64,000 nucleotides of DNA from Pelodera strongyloides (lineage: Eukaryota > Nematoda > Chromadorea > Rhabditida > Rhabditidae), in NCBI GenBank assembly GCA_036852015.1, contig JAANDG010000029.1, positions 434,001-498,000 of the forward strand, read 5' to 3'. A program made the position numbers and the translations under genes. Below are positions 1 to 13,322 of the stretch, piece after piece (the first letter of the stretch is position 1; the number at the start of each line of letters is the position of its first letter). The notes below the pieces were generated by a model. The model did not search any database, was not told where the DNA came from, and saw only the letters and a list, made by a program, of their open reading frames with translations.

Positions 1-3000
1 ACTTCTAAGTATCTTTTTTTACATGAAGATCTTGAATTTCGCGTTTTACATGACAATGCTGACAGGCATTGAAATACACGGTAGACTGTTGCTTTGTCTT
101 ATTGATAATCATCAACTTTTAAGATTATTGGTGTAATAATCACTCTATTGTCTTGGGTTTCTTTCTTTTTTCTTCAAGATAACATTCGCGTGTCAGGTGC
201 TCCTCCTCAACATTTTACCCAAATCACATCCGTCGAAGAGAGTAGCGTAGTTTAACAACACTGATTTAACTGACCTTCTCCAACTTACAAATAATCTTGT
301 TTTGTTGTCAGTTCACTGATGTTGAAAAGAGGATTTGAACTCACCACACTTTTGCGGTCTTGCTGATCGACCCTTTTGTTTTCAACTGTTGTATGTTTTG
401 TCAAAATAACACCCTGTGTTTTCCGCATTTTCTTTTCTTCCTTTTCAACTGACAATTCCCTTCCGCCTATGCGGGGCGAAAGCAGCTGAGTGTAAATCCC
501 ACTGTGTCGGGTTGGAATGTTTCTTCCCACTCAAAATTTGCATACGAGAGTGTTGTTTGTCCAACCGTCCACACTTTGCATTCCCCTCGTATTCGACATT
601 GTTTGAATACAACATGACCAATGGGCCAACTCCACACTCTCAACCATTATTCACCATTCCGCACCAAAACGCCCCGCTGCTGGCCTAACGGCTCATTATA
701 CCAATTTCATATCATCGCACAACTTTTGCTCTTTAGGCTACGGAAACTGCATAAACAAGTTGCACTTTTCGCTTTGTTTTGTCCGAATACACAACGTTCT
801 ACCTAGAAGTCAGACAAACAAAAACGCATAAACAATTATGGAAAACAGTAATAACAAAGTGCAGGAAACATGACTTGTTACTAAATTTGGTGACAGTAGG
901 TTCCGAACAACAAATGTGGAATGTCTATGACACATTCGAGTTTAACTGTTACGTTCAAATCAGGCACATCATAGATTATAGCCTCAAATTACCAACGCTT
1001 CCATGTACTGACTTGAGTAATGAGAAGATATGTGACGAATACGAATACAAGTACAAAAATCTGTAAATCATATTGAAGATACTTTCCTTATTCCGGCGTA
1101 GACTTCATTTGTTAACTTTTAAAGGTCAGACATCGGCGCTTTCTTCAAATAGTTCCAGACCCGCTAGACGCCACAGAAATGCAAACATTGAAGAATACTC
1201 TGGCTAAGGTTAACGATCGTTCTTTTTTCATTCACGCACATATTAATGTACGGAAACATGTCTGCAACTTTTTTTACCCCTAGTCTTATTATATATCATA
1301 CCGAACACATATTACGGTCGCATCTTTTACGTTATAAAATAAGTAAGTATTATCAGTGTTGTAATCAAAATGCATTTTTGTTCAATTTTGAGAACACTCT
1401 GTACACCCCGCGAGCCTTGTGAGTAATGTATGATACACAAAATTCACGGGTTTAGATTCACAGACAATACTCACTCTGAAGATGTGTGTTTTTCTTGGGA
1501 TTGCTTTCTATCCATAATCCCTTTACAATATCAAAACCAAAAAGGGTATTGTTGGTTAATTAGCCATAAAGATCCGTTGGTGCTGCGTGAATGGAGCATA
1601 CCTGACCCCTTGATAGAGGTTTTTGAGCAGTTTAATGAGCTCGTGCTCTTTCCCTTTCTGTACCAGATGGTGCTCCTCAACCCGCCAATGAGAAGTGAGA
1701 TGTGACAACTGAGTGTTTTCTTCCTCTTTTCTTTTGGAAGATCATCCCTGGCACAGCATGATATCATCTATCACATATTTTTTTTTACCTTTTCTTCTTT
1801 TTGCAGTATTTTCGTCCAGTCTGCATCGCTGTCACGTATTTTGTTCTCATAATCATTCGTTATTGTTGGCTCAACTCTGTCTCAAAATGTTTCTCCGCTG
1901 ACAGCTCCTCCTTAGGTTGAAAACGCAGCTCCGCTCTCCATATTTCCTTCTTTCTTTGTCTCGCTTTCTCTCTTCTCTCTCACTCTTTCTCTCCCCCCCC
2001 CTCTCTAGCTCGCTTTCTCTCGCTCTTTGGCTCCTTTCGCCGCTTATCCTCACACCGGCCTCCTTTCTAATCCATCACCAAAGGCTTACCATCCGACCAT
2101 CCGAAAAATGCTCGCAAATTTATCACAATTCTCCCAATTTCCCATTCTCCGTGATTCACTGGCTCTATTCAAAAAAGGGCTGGGCGTAAATCACAAGAAA
2201 GTCAACGTGCAGTGCAGTGTAACCGGCACATTATACTAACTATCAGATCAATTCCAAGAATTTTACGTTAAGTTACCAGAACTAGTCCTTTATGTGAACA
2301 ATACCGTTAGCGTAAAATATATCCATTTCGATGAGTGTTTTGTTCATTATTCCATTTACTTGATAACTGGATTTCCAATGTTTTCATTCGTGTGTGGGAT
2401 ATACATATACAACCCCTTTCAAGAGATCCTGGTTCCAGCTGTGCTCAAGGTCTTTTTACTATGTGGATACGCTATTGCTTACTATTGATGCATAAATTAT
2501 TTAATCGTCGCGTTTTTCGCTAGATGCCTTACTGTTAGTCGTTACGCTCAATTTATTATGTCCACCGTTTGGTCATCTATGCCTTCTGTTTGCTTGCGGC
2601 GTTAACAAGGTTCGCGTTCTGCGTAGTGTTATTACCCTATTCGCCCCGGATACCTCCATTTGTATGCACTAGTGCGTACGGTGTGTGAGATGGGGTCAGG
2701 TTATTATGTCCGTTTCCATGGCATTTTCAATATGCAAATGCGTCCACCAATATACGAAATTATACATAGAACCGTGGTTAATAATTGGTGTTCACTTGCA
2801 AAACCGACTCTAGCAATGCAAAGGCCATTCTATACTGAAGGTTACGTTGCCTTGTATTTACTCAGTTATTCATTCGTTCTCACCATTGGGAATCATGGAA
2901 GTTTATTTTTGAATACTCATATATCACTGTTACAGTGAACTCAATTAGCCACTATTATTTTCTGAGATGTCCGGAGTATTTCAAAACCTCATCACGTACG

Positions 3001-6000
3001 TGTTCGTACGTTATAAAGTACAGTACATGTTGTAAATGAACTGCGTGTGTCGATGTAATCGGTTTGAAAGGTTCACAGAGGCCAACAACCAGAACATTTT
3101 CTTGATCAAACTGCATGACTGCATTGAATCAATCGAATCATTTGTCTTCTTTAAATAAAGACCGTCTTTCGTTATGTTTGCCCCGAAGATTTACCCTCTG
3201 TTCTGGGAGCTTGACAAATTGGCCGTGAACACTTCGTGCTAGCTCGAAATAAGAAAAAAAAACTTATTTCGATTTTGTCTATTAAAGTGGGATTCCGGGT
3301 TGGTCAATCCGGTCCGCTATTTTAACAATCCGGCCCACTATTTTCATTTACTTGAACGAGTGAAGTGGAAACTAAGACGGAACAGTATGTCTTTTACTCG
3401 TTAACAAGTTGTCTTCTTTTGCTTCTCTTTGATTATCGGTCAATGACCGTGAATGCTCTGTGTGCAGTCTTATGGACATGGTATGCTATTTTCTATAACC
3501 TTGGTCGCCATCAAAACTACGACCCTGCTCCAAAATATATCGATTGATTTTCCCGATTTTGTTGTTTTATCTTTTCATAATTAAATATAGTTACATGTAT
3601 ACGGATGGTTTATTTTCGGATTTATCCCATGCTATGACATCATTTTGTTGCCCTCTCATTTATTGCCGCACGGATTATTGGTTATAATACAAAGTCACAC
3701 AGATTCATCGAAATAAATGTATTGACTTTTATTTTCATTTTCTGAAGCTCACCCAACCATATGTAGGGTTTGCACACCGAGTAACTTTCTGTCCTTGAAT
3801 GAACTACATATTTTGCCAGTACAATAATACCAATATTGTTTAGTATGCAAAAAGATGTATAACGTGCGGAGTTTCGTTCGATACAGAGTAAGTTTAAGGC
3901 ATGTACATACATAACACCGTGAAATCTGATAATTTTCAAGATTAATTCAATTTACCCATTTTCAATGTACGATATCTGTTCTCGTGAAACCTCCTGCGGA
4001 AACCTCCACTTATGCTTTATTCTTCGGTTGAACTCCCAACAAAGAATATACGGTCACTTCTCCGCCCCCTCTGTTTCAATCTATGTGCTCTCATCCTCCC
4101 TCTTTACCTGCCGATTCCCTCTCCCCTTCCTCCATCTCTCCACTTTCACTCACATTCTCTTCATTCAATCATAAAATGAAAAGTACGTACTTGATCCTGT
4201 TTTCGTGTCGCCACTACAGTCCACAATTACACGTATTTTTCTTGGAGTTCACCTTTCCGTTTCGATCGTTCAGCCCAACCGACCTAAAAGGACTATTTTT
4301 ACTAATCGACACCGGAAGTCGAGCACTGTTATTTAGTTTTGCCCTCACGGCGTTTATTTCAATGTAATCATTTCTTTTATTATCAGGTTCTTTGCGGTTC
4401 CTTCAATTTGTTAACGATATACTTAAAACGCGAATCGTTGCCGTTTGAAAACCAACAATGTGCTTTCTATTAACGCTCGATATTAGGTGCTCGTCTTACT
4501 GTATTGTTTCGTCATTCTCTGTGATTTTTGTTAATTAGTGTAATTGTATATTTTTCTATCCTTTGTCTCTTTGTGAGTTCATTTAAAAAAATCTGACTTC
4601 CGTGTTCTTTGTTTAAACCATTTTGGGGCATCGATTGGTTTTGTATTTTGTAATATGTTGAGCAAAAATGCTTTTCTCATCGTGTCAGTTCATTTTAATT
4701 GCTGCTGCGCGCATGCGGCGCTCAGCTCCAACCAGTCCTATTTCTTAACGATTCCCCACCGAACAACCCAGCAGTTCTCCTCTTCGTGGTTAACACAAGA
4801 CCTCCAGACAACAAAACCAGCTCGCATACCTAATTTTGCCAAACATTCTTTACTGTTTTAGGAGTACTGTTACCTGAGTATTTGTGTCCTTGCCCTTGAT
4901 TAGCAAGCCTTCAATCCTCTTTTTTTATGAACTAGTCAAATAGTTAGTTATCTTTTATTATTTTTATTACCACTCGTATCTCTATGTATGTATTGCGAAA
5001 AATTCACTATGTAATAACTGAACGTCAACAATGTTTTAAACTGATTTCTAATGCTGCTTCATTAAATCATGTGTCTCTACTTTATCACTCACAAGATATT
5101 GTTGTTGGGCCAAAATCGAGCCAAAAATATAGTTTTGTTGATTGGGTGCTTCCTAAGTACTTGAAGTTATCAAAAACTGCATTCTCAGTCTTAGTGGGCG
5201 GAGTGCCCCTCTCCTGTATAACTCTCTCTCTCATTACTGTCAGTGTATCGCGTCAGCCCAACTTCAATATTAATCTTTTACTTTATTTGTGTACTGTATC
5301 AGTGATAATGTTTACCTTTTCATTTGATTCGGCGGCCCCATTTGACAGATCTCATCGGTTCAATTCCTGCCCCCTTTTTTCTCTTCCCAGTTCCATTTGT
5401 CTCTTTTATTTGTCACGGGATACTTGGTGCTCGGGCAGATGTTCCCGACAGATCACTTCTTGGATTTCTTTGATCGAGTATCAACGAAAGACTGATCGTC
5501 TGGTTGACATGTTCATTTTGCTACCACAGTTCTGAAAATCCTATAGGTTCCATTTCCCATTGAGTCTCGTGGTGAAACAAAATATTTTTCTATACGTAGA
5601 TATGTTTGATTTTGCCAATTGGATATATTTAGTTTTCATCATTTTATTCGAGTAATGTAGTCATCTGACGCAAATGTCTGACACGTTTGCGTGTTTTTTT
5701 TTTATTTTATTTCCTCTTACGTCATAGAACGCGTGAACCCGGCAGAAAGCGCCATCTTTCTTATCAAAAATTCCTTCCCGTTTTATCAGTCATTTAACCG
5801 CCGCCTGACACCTTGCAAAATTGATTTGCTTCCAGGCTTCATTAATAAAATGACCAAAGGATATTGAAAACAATCTCATGCATATAATCAATTAAAAGGG
5901 TAACATAAATAATGTGTTATTATAAGTAAATACTTTGTAGAACATCTTCTGTACTGGAAATTAGTTTTTTTTGTTTCTTTAGAACATCTTTTTTACTTCA

Positions 6001-6669
6001 CATAAGCTTTTGTTGGTTCGTATCCCTTTCTCGTCATTACAAATAAATTCTCTCTCTCTCAATTTTCTACACGCGTCAGTGAATTAACTGAGCTGGGTTC
6101 TCACAAAAAAAATGAGAAATAACCATTCAGTACTTCTTTCCATACCCATCTTTCTTATCTGATCGAGGCAGCTTAGGATCCATTAAGGCTTGCAATTGTA
6201 ATCATCTAACCTTGCGCATTATCCGCTTTTGCCATTTTATTTAATCATTTTCTTGGTTTTCCAATGAGTTTACGTTCTAGCTGCTTGGAACGTATTGACT
6301 TACATAATTGTTGCTTTTTCTATTTTATTGATTGAATTAGGTTCCTGCTCTGGTGACCTTCATTTGCATTCCACAGAAACCATTCTCTCAACACTGCTCT
6401 TTCCCTATCTCATGATGTCAGCTATCAACTGTTCGTCATGCATGCCGTTCCTAATCACGTTATATGATTACACTCTCCAGTGTTTATCCTCTTTTACACG
6501 TTCTTACATTTTATTTGCAGTGTTTCCTTATGCAATCTTCTTTATATTCAGTACCATCGTCTTGTTCTTGTTAAGGAATACATTTGAGTATTGCGTCTTC
6601 CCCATGTACGAATATGATCTACTATTTTATCAAAAGTATTACTTCCTCAAGGTTACATTCTCCCTTTCA
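1..6669. other. No supported gene; pyrimidine-rich upstream region
   Basis: I see no exon here with both good splice sites and family resemblance. The plus strand is T/C-rich, with a dense run of CTCTCT/TTTCTC at about 1940-2030. That bias explains several long open frames (for example 4984-5535 and 6295-6687), which are hydrophobic or low-complexity and have no recognisable domain. A perfect inverted repeat CGAAATAAG/CTTATTTCG with an A-rich loop lies at about 3244-3270, followed near 3305-3345 by two imperfect copies of a CAATCCGG(T/C)CC(G/A)CTATTTT unit. The region probably holds the promoter and possible 5' non-coding exons of the SH3BP5 gene, but I cannot place them. Confidence 0.5.
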
Positions 6670-6687
6670 GAGCCTATATTTCGTTGA

Positions 6688-6720
6688 ATGCGCGTGAGTC
6701 CTTCTTCAACTACTGAATGA
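6688..6720 (+). promoter_or_regulatory. Upstream ORF overlapping the SH3BP5 start
   Basis: An ATG at 6688 opens a ten-codon frame (MRVSPSSTTE) whose TGA at 6718-6720 overlaps the main ATG at 6717 as ATGA. It would matter if transcripts begin at or are trans-spliced to the acceptor near 6670. The GCGTGAGT inside it could instead be a donor site, which would remove it. Confidence 0.35.
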
Positions 6721-9700
6721 ACGAAGCCCAGCGGGCTGATCCCCTTCCCGGGGTTTCAGCATCTTCAAATGGTTATCATACCGAAACCGACCATTCAAGT
6801 ATAGGACATATAGACCTGGCCAACCAACATCCAGCCACCTCACTCAAGGCACTCAGTATTAATAGCGGTGAGTTTATTCAAAAATTACCTTGTGAATACT
6901 TAATGATTTTCGCGGTTGTAACATTGATTTATTCATTTGATAAATATTTCGACCATTGTATTATGATCGGCTTACACACACTCAATTCATTCCATCCGGT
7001 GTTAAAGTTCAGTTCCCGATAAAAAGATAAGCCATACGATTGGGGTCGCCTGTTGGAGATTTTTTTTCCCTAAAAATATTGGTGAGAAAGAGGAAAACTA
7101 TGATTTTGATAGAACGTGATCGGTGTTAAAGCGAAATACCACCCGGTTTGGGGTTTTTTCACCAAAAATAGTTAAAAAAAAGTTAGAAACGAAAATAAAC
7201 ATAAAAACACAAACAAATAAGTGCATCTTGAAGAAAAATGTACGCAAAGTAACATTTTTTTAGATTTTGTATGGGAAAATCCGGACCAGGCGATTTGCCG
7301 ATTTTAATACTAGCACGGCCCTCGAAAAATCGAGGGATGGCCTTTTCAAATTATAACCCACTCCGCAGCATCCAAATGACGAAATGTTGACAAAATATTT
7401 TGAATTTGGCTAGTAAAATTCCAAAAACACGCAGTTTGAAAACGGTGGTCAACGCACGGTTGTTTACTCCTCCTCTTTTTGTATTTTTTTGCTGAGACCG
7501 ACCGGTAATTCGCTTTAAAATAGGGATGTTGCACTAGAATTTTTTTTTACTATTAATTGTCTTTTATTCAGATTCGTGTGGAGATTCTTGTATTGGTTAT
7601 TCTGAAGAGGATGAAGAAGGGCCACCTTTAGATCAAAGACATCTCAATCTTGTACATGAGGAACTCGAGAAACTGAATATCGCAACAGACGTGATCAATA
7701 AATTGGAAGTACAATTAGATGCTGCCAGAGCATACTTCAGGTAAACTCGAGGCTAAATGATAATAAGCATGTATTATTGTCGGCGTAAGTTAATCATAGA
7801 TTAATTGGTTGTTTCAGGGAAATACAAGGCTCGTGGTCGGAAAAGTTGAAAGAATTGAGTAAGAAATATGGATCGGCTATTGCAAAAGCGCGTCCATATT
7901 ATGAAGCAAAATACCAGGTGGGAATTATGTTTTGTTAAGATGATTGCTCAATTCAACAGTTGTTCATTTCAGTGTTTTTTTTCTCGTTGCCACTATGACC
8001 CGTCATCCACTTGTCGAATTTTCGTAGTTTTCACACGTTCATACAATTCTCTGCATGATTATCTTTCACTATCTATGTCTCTCGTTCGCTCTCCCTCTCG
8101 TTTGATCTCTCTATTGAAATCAACTCCAGTTACCTGGCATTCCGGTTATGTCTTCGTTTACGCGACCGCGTGTCCCATTCAAAAGGTCCGTGTCGTCCGC
8201 TTGTCATCCGGAAAACATTGCGAACTCTGCTGTAATCGAGACCCCCCAACTAGACTGGGAGCAACCACGAGAATCAGACGAAAAGCACAGACTGTGTTTT
8301 ATCACATACTGAATAGTGAGACACATCAATATGTCAGTGTGTTTAGCTTTAGCCGCTATGCTAGTTTGTACTTAGTTTCCTTAGCGTCTTTGTGTTGATG
8401 GAAATATCACCACCCCAGAAATTTACAAACAGCAGAACAGTGCCAAGATACCGCAATGCCGATATCGCTTTAATTGTGTCTTTTCCCAGACAACGTATTA
8501 TCCCTCATTATTCCCCTTCTTTTTGTTGGCGGGCTTGTTTGTTTGTCTGGCGAAGTGCATTGTAATGATTAGTCTTCCGCGGAAAATATCACATGACGGA
8601 ATGACGTAGAAAGAGAAACACGGGCATGAGAAGACATGAACGGGCAGTGTTTTGTGAGGGCACATTTACCTAATCATTGGATTTGGCCGTGTAAGCTTAC
8701 TGCAACTCTAGGCCACCCGTGTTCGAAATTTGGACTTTTCTCTTGTATGCGTCATCGTTCATGTTTGCCTGATTCGTTGCCAGGCAAATGGACAACAATG
8801 AGTCAACGTGGAACTGACGCTGATCTCCAGATCACCATTTTGTTTGCGAAGTAGAGCATTTTGACAAGCGAAGATGGTATAAACAAACTGAGTGGTTTTA
8901 TTATTGACTTAGCTCTGACTTTATCTGCTAGCGCTAAAAAGGTTCAACTATCGGAATCCAGTTGCGCGGCTACGTATGAACTATTAGCATCATTTGTTGT
9001 TGCAATATCAAAGAAAGATATGTACTAATGTCGTCATAAAGACGTAACTAAACTGTGGCACATTGTCTGACTGCTTACGTCGCGTATGTTATCGTAGATA
9101 ATGATCTGCCAACGTGCGGTTTATCTTTCTTTTGATCGCTTTCGTAATAAGGGAAGCTGCCGGAGGACATACGTTCCAGTTTCACTTTCAAGGGCAATTC
9201 GACTTTTTTATTTCATTCGATCAGATCTATCGTGAAAGCGAAATTTCTCGAGAGTGGATCATCATATACCTTAAAAAAAAGACTTCTAGACCTTAATGTC
9301 AAAGTATTTTCGTGTGACTTTCTGGGGACGAGAGTTCTCGGTGGAGCATTCAATCCCACATGTGCTGACATATGTGGTTTCGAATATGTTCCTTCACCGC
9401 AAGAGTGTAATGAAATGCTATCGGTTTCACTCAGCGAAGTTTCATTTGTGGTTTGAAATTTGAGGAAGTACTAATTAGAAACGTAACACACAATCAGTCA
9501 AAAGGACGGATGAACATTACATGTTTTCACAAGACGGGCAGCACCAACCTATACAGAAACAGAGAGTCTACTTTTACACAAATTTTGGTACATTTACTCA
9601 GTTCACAACTTCTGAAGTTCTTGATTTCAGGAGCGTAAACTTCGGGAAGAATCTCAACGAGCGACGATCCGCTTCGAGCGTGCCACTTCACTGTTGGGTA

Positions 9701-12700
9701 TTGCAAAACAACAAGTCAAATTAACACAGGACAGTCTAAGTCGACAGACAAGTGTGCATCCGGAATGTTTAGAGGTGAGTCAGAAATGAATATATATCAT
9801 CATTAGGCGTGTAGTTCGCAACGCCTAAGAAATCTCAGCTTCCGTATATTCATGGTTAAATTGTGTTCGCCACATCATTTGTTTGCGACGATTTACCTCC
9901 CTCCCTCGGTATTGTTCAAAAAGAGGGGATTGTAGGCATATAACTATATAAATACGTCACATGTTTTGTACTCTGACCGCGTAACGGATTTGTTCGCCCA
10001 ATTTGCCATCCATTTCTGTAAAATGGGTATGAGTATATACAATTGAATAATAAAGGGGTTTCGTTTTTTGTTCAGATATCGAATATACTAACGAATTTCA
10101 CACTAACACTGAAAAGCACATTAGAATCTAGAATTTGAAAACAATAGGGGGGGGGGGGATTCTTATTCTTCGTTCGCGACCTTTGACAACAATTTTCATG
10201 AATAGTGAATTTTTCTGGGATAATTCTAAGAAGCCATCCATTATGCCATTGTTTCCCTCTATCGCTTTCTTTGCTTCACTTCTGTGCGCGTTCTCACATC
10301 GCTTATTTAAGAGCTATTAAGAGGTAATGCCTTCATTTACAAATTACGATAACATATTATGAAACGCATTGCCATATGTACTTACAGTAAGCCTGTTGAA
10401 CCACCATAAATAACAGCATTTTGCTTTCGCCCTGTGTTTATAATAGTCGCTTTTTGGTAGTGTATTTTGGGCTTCATACGCCAGTTTTCAGAGCGTACTC
10501 AACGTGAACAATATGCACAAATGCATAAAGAATAGTATATGGTCAACAATTACCACGATGTGGTGTGGCCAGCCCTTTTTATGTCACTCTTTCTCTCTTG
10601 TTCTCCCTTTATATCTCGTTCAATCTCTGCTCTCAAATTCATTGTTCTCCAAAATCGCGGACATATACTCTTTTCAAGGAAACCCCAGTGCAAATTGCCC
10701 TTCCGCAAATCCATTTTATACATAGTCCGACAATTCGGAAAATACGAATGGGGAGATGGGGAATTATTCACTTTATGTTGAACTTATTTCATATTAATGC
10801 ATGTGTTTCAACCTAGAGGCTAATACCGTGAAAATAACTTATACTGGCGTAGTTTCCATGAAAGAGGGACTAGCTGGACAATGCAAACCATTTGGTTTAT
10901 GCAAACCATTTGGTATATACCGAGCGGTAAAGCAGTGGTGTTTATTGGGTGAAAACTGGTAGGTCAGTTCATGCAATTCCAGGTGCTAAACCATCATATC
11001 CAAAGAGTGAATGAAGCAGAAGCCGAGCGCTTGTCGGTTGAGGAAGAACACAGAGGACTGTCAGAGCAAATGATGCAAATCACACAAACCATAGCAAAGA
11101 TGGAGAAAGAACACAGGTTAGTTGGTAATGACCAGGGTTGTTTCCTTCTTAACAATTAAGCTTTTACTTACAATTATATGTATTAACATGTCACGATCTA
11201 ACCGGATCTATTACCCAAACCCATTTCAGATCATCAATAAAGAAGAGTCGCACATATTTTGACCAAAGATTGGAATTCACACGAGTACTTGAAGAACAAA
11301 AAGCATTGATCTTACGATTAGAAGCAGAGGTATGTTTAGAATGACCAATCATTCCCTCCACACGCTTACTGTAAAGTGGCATAGTGGTATTCGTATTTAT
11401 TAGCATAGTCATATTTAGAAGTAAAATTTTACTTGTTCTCAGGTTAGACAAAAGAAAAGTGACTACACCACATCACTTCGGAATCTCGAAAGGATCTCTG
11501 ATTCAATACATGAGCAGAGAAGTCTGGGATCGGCCAGAAGTTTGGCCCCTTCGGAAGTTCCAGCTAATCCACCACCATATCAGCCGACAGCACCTCCCCC
11601 ATACGATGATTCTGATGATCGGTATAGAATACCGAACACTGAACAAGTAAGGTTTTCTAATATTCCTTCAGTTGATAATACTTAGCCGACCGACCAATTA
11701 CATTATTAAAACACGTCCATTTTCTTACATTGTTTGTGTCTGATCTTCGCTGAAAAAATCCTTTTAAAAACAGCCAACCACAAAGGTTCACCTGTCCATT
11801 TCAAAATGTTTGCTTTGGGATAGGGCTTGACCCGAATTTTTGATTATTATTGAAATCGCGTTGCAGGTTGGCGAATGTTTGCACACCTGCACAATAAACT
11901 TCGTTGTCCACATAAGCTTTACTTGGTGTCGAAATTGGGGCAAGGCGAATATGTTAGGGGTTTACATCGGACTTGTTCCACGGACCATATGGAATATTTG
12001 ACGATTATTTTTGACCATATGTGACCAGTAATGCATAATTGAAAACATTGCAGGACGATATCATGGACCCAGTGCTTTCAATGTTTAATGATGAAAAGGA
12101 ATTTGGAATTAAACAACGAGGGCTCGGCTCTGGGGTTATTCTTCTTGCTCAACAATTAATGGGCTCAGGCTCATCACACCAAGAGGGGAACCGCATGGAG
12201 TAAGTAAATTAAAACGTTGGTATAGGAAATCTTACGCTAGGACTACACACAGACTGATCATAATTTGTTTGGTAATTATGGAGAGCTATACTACCGGTAG
12301 CATGATTTTTACGTAGAAAGGTTTCGGTTTGATGATATTATGCTTTGAAGTAAGACACAACAAACAAACGAAAAATTATATTTATTTATTTGATTGCGTT
12401 CGATTGATAGCGTTCGATGAGTCATTTCAAGCATGGAACTTGCACTTTCATTATTATTAGAAGTGAAAACATTTACTACGGTAATCTTTGATGAGGAAAA
12501 ACTTGCATTGTCGTATATCCGTTGTGCATTGTCCTTGCTTTCGTGTTCGTCGGTCAGTATATTGTAACTTCGAAGCGCAACTTATAACTCTACCCAATTT
12601 CAATAAAAAAAACCTACGCTGCTAACAAGTTGGTTGGGCCAAGGTATCTCACGCTGTATCGCTTTTAGACTAAGCGGGTCTCAAACCGACGTTAGCTACC

Positions 12701-13322
12701 GTACTCTGCCGGAAGGCCTTCCTTCTTCGTCGCAAGACTCAAGCGAGGTCTCCAGTCTTGCCTCTGTTAGAACGTCGGGCATTGGACTGACTGATGATGA
12801 ATGTCTAGGAGGCATGCTCAGATCACACTCTGCTCTCATTCAGGTAGGCAGCGTGCTTGAACGTCAATACTAAACGCGGCACATTTCTTCCTGTCATTTG
12901 TGTTTCTGTCCGTCGCAGTTCTTGTACCACATGCCAATTTCCTTTAAACATCTAACTTTTCGCTTAAACCTCTATGCGTTGCTTTTGTTTGCTCAATGGT
13001 AATAGTGGTGCACTTGCTGAACTTCTTCAAATGCTTGGTGTTGTGAAAGGGACACGCTAAATTTTCCCAGAATTGTATTCTTGTTTTCTGTATGTAATTT
13101 ATTAAAGAATACACTTAAAGGGTATACATGTGCTAAAAGTCATTGCGCTTCACATCATAACGTTCATGGTCCTATCCCGAGTAGCAGCTACGTGCCATGT
13201 TGAGTGTATTATTTATATTTTAGGAGATCGACGGATGCGCCAGCCGTGTCGAGAGTATGTTAAAGAGAAGTGTTAGTGATGCAGATGAAAGTGGGGTCGG
13301 TTCGACGCATGGGGACAATTAG
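6717..13322 (+). CDS. SH3BP5: SH3BP5/REI-1-like Rab11 guanine exchange factor
   Basis: Ten exons: 6717-6867, 7572-7740, 7818-7917, 9631-9774, 10983-11116, 11230-11329, 11443-11646, 12054-12199, 12669-12843, 13224-13322, giving 473 residues. All joins agree in phase and nearly all acceptors are TTTCAG or similar. Family members (vertebrate SH3BP5/SH3BP5L, C. elegans REI-1) are long coiled-coil proteins that act as nucleotide exchange factors for Rab11 on endosomal and Golgi membranes. The SH3BP5 block runs from about residue 65 to 290: it contains LNLVHEELEKLNIATDVINK, EIQGSWSEKLKELSKKYGSA, KARPYYEAKYQ, ERATSLLGIAKQQVKLTQDS and the helix ending SYF-like SRTYFDQRLEFTRVLEEQK. The N-terminal 55 residues are acidic and unstructured. 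The C-terminal tail is rich in Pro and Ser (PPPYQPTAPPPYDDS), as expected for a regulatory or SH3-binding tail. The start is the first in-frame ATG after an acceptor at about 6670. High confidence in family; exact first exon is less certain. Confidence 0.93.
7126..7518. mobile_element. TTAA-bounded inverted-repeat element (MITE-like)
   Basis: Within intron 1 of the SH3BP5 gene. The left end reads TTAAAGCGAAATACCACCCGG and the reverse complement of the right end TTAAAGCGAATTACCGGTCGG: about 21 bases of terminal inverted repeat with four mismatches, both beginning with TTAA. No coding capacity for a transposase is visible in 393 bp. TTAA termini are the hallmark of piggyBac-type target duplication, so a non-autonomous element of that kind is the best guess. 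A perfect stem CCCTCG/CGAGGG sits inside at 7319-7336. Confidence 0.55.

Noticed and set aside
4984..5535. 183-residue open frame on the plus strand
   Set aside because: T-rich region; no domain, no clean splice context and low-complexity hydrophobic runs. Likely a composition effect.
6295..6687. 130-residue hydrophobic open frame resembling a multi-pass membrane protein
   Set aside because: High T content on this strand makes Phe/Leu-rich frames by chance; no family resemblance.
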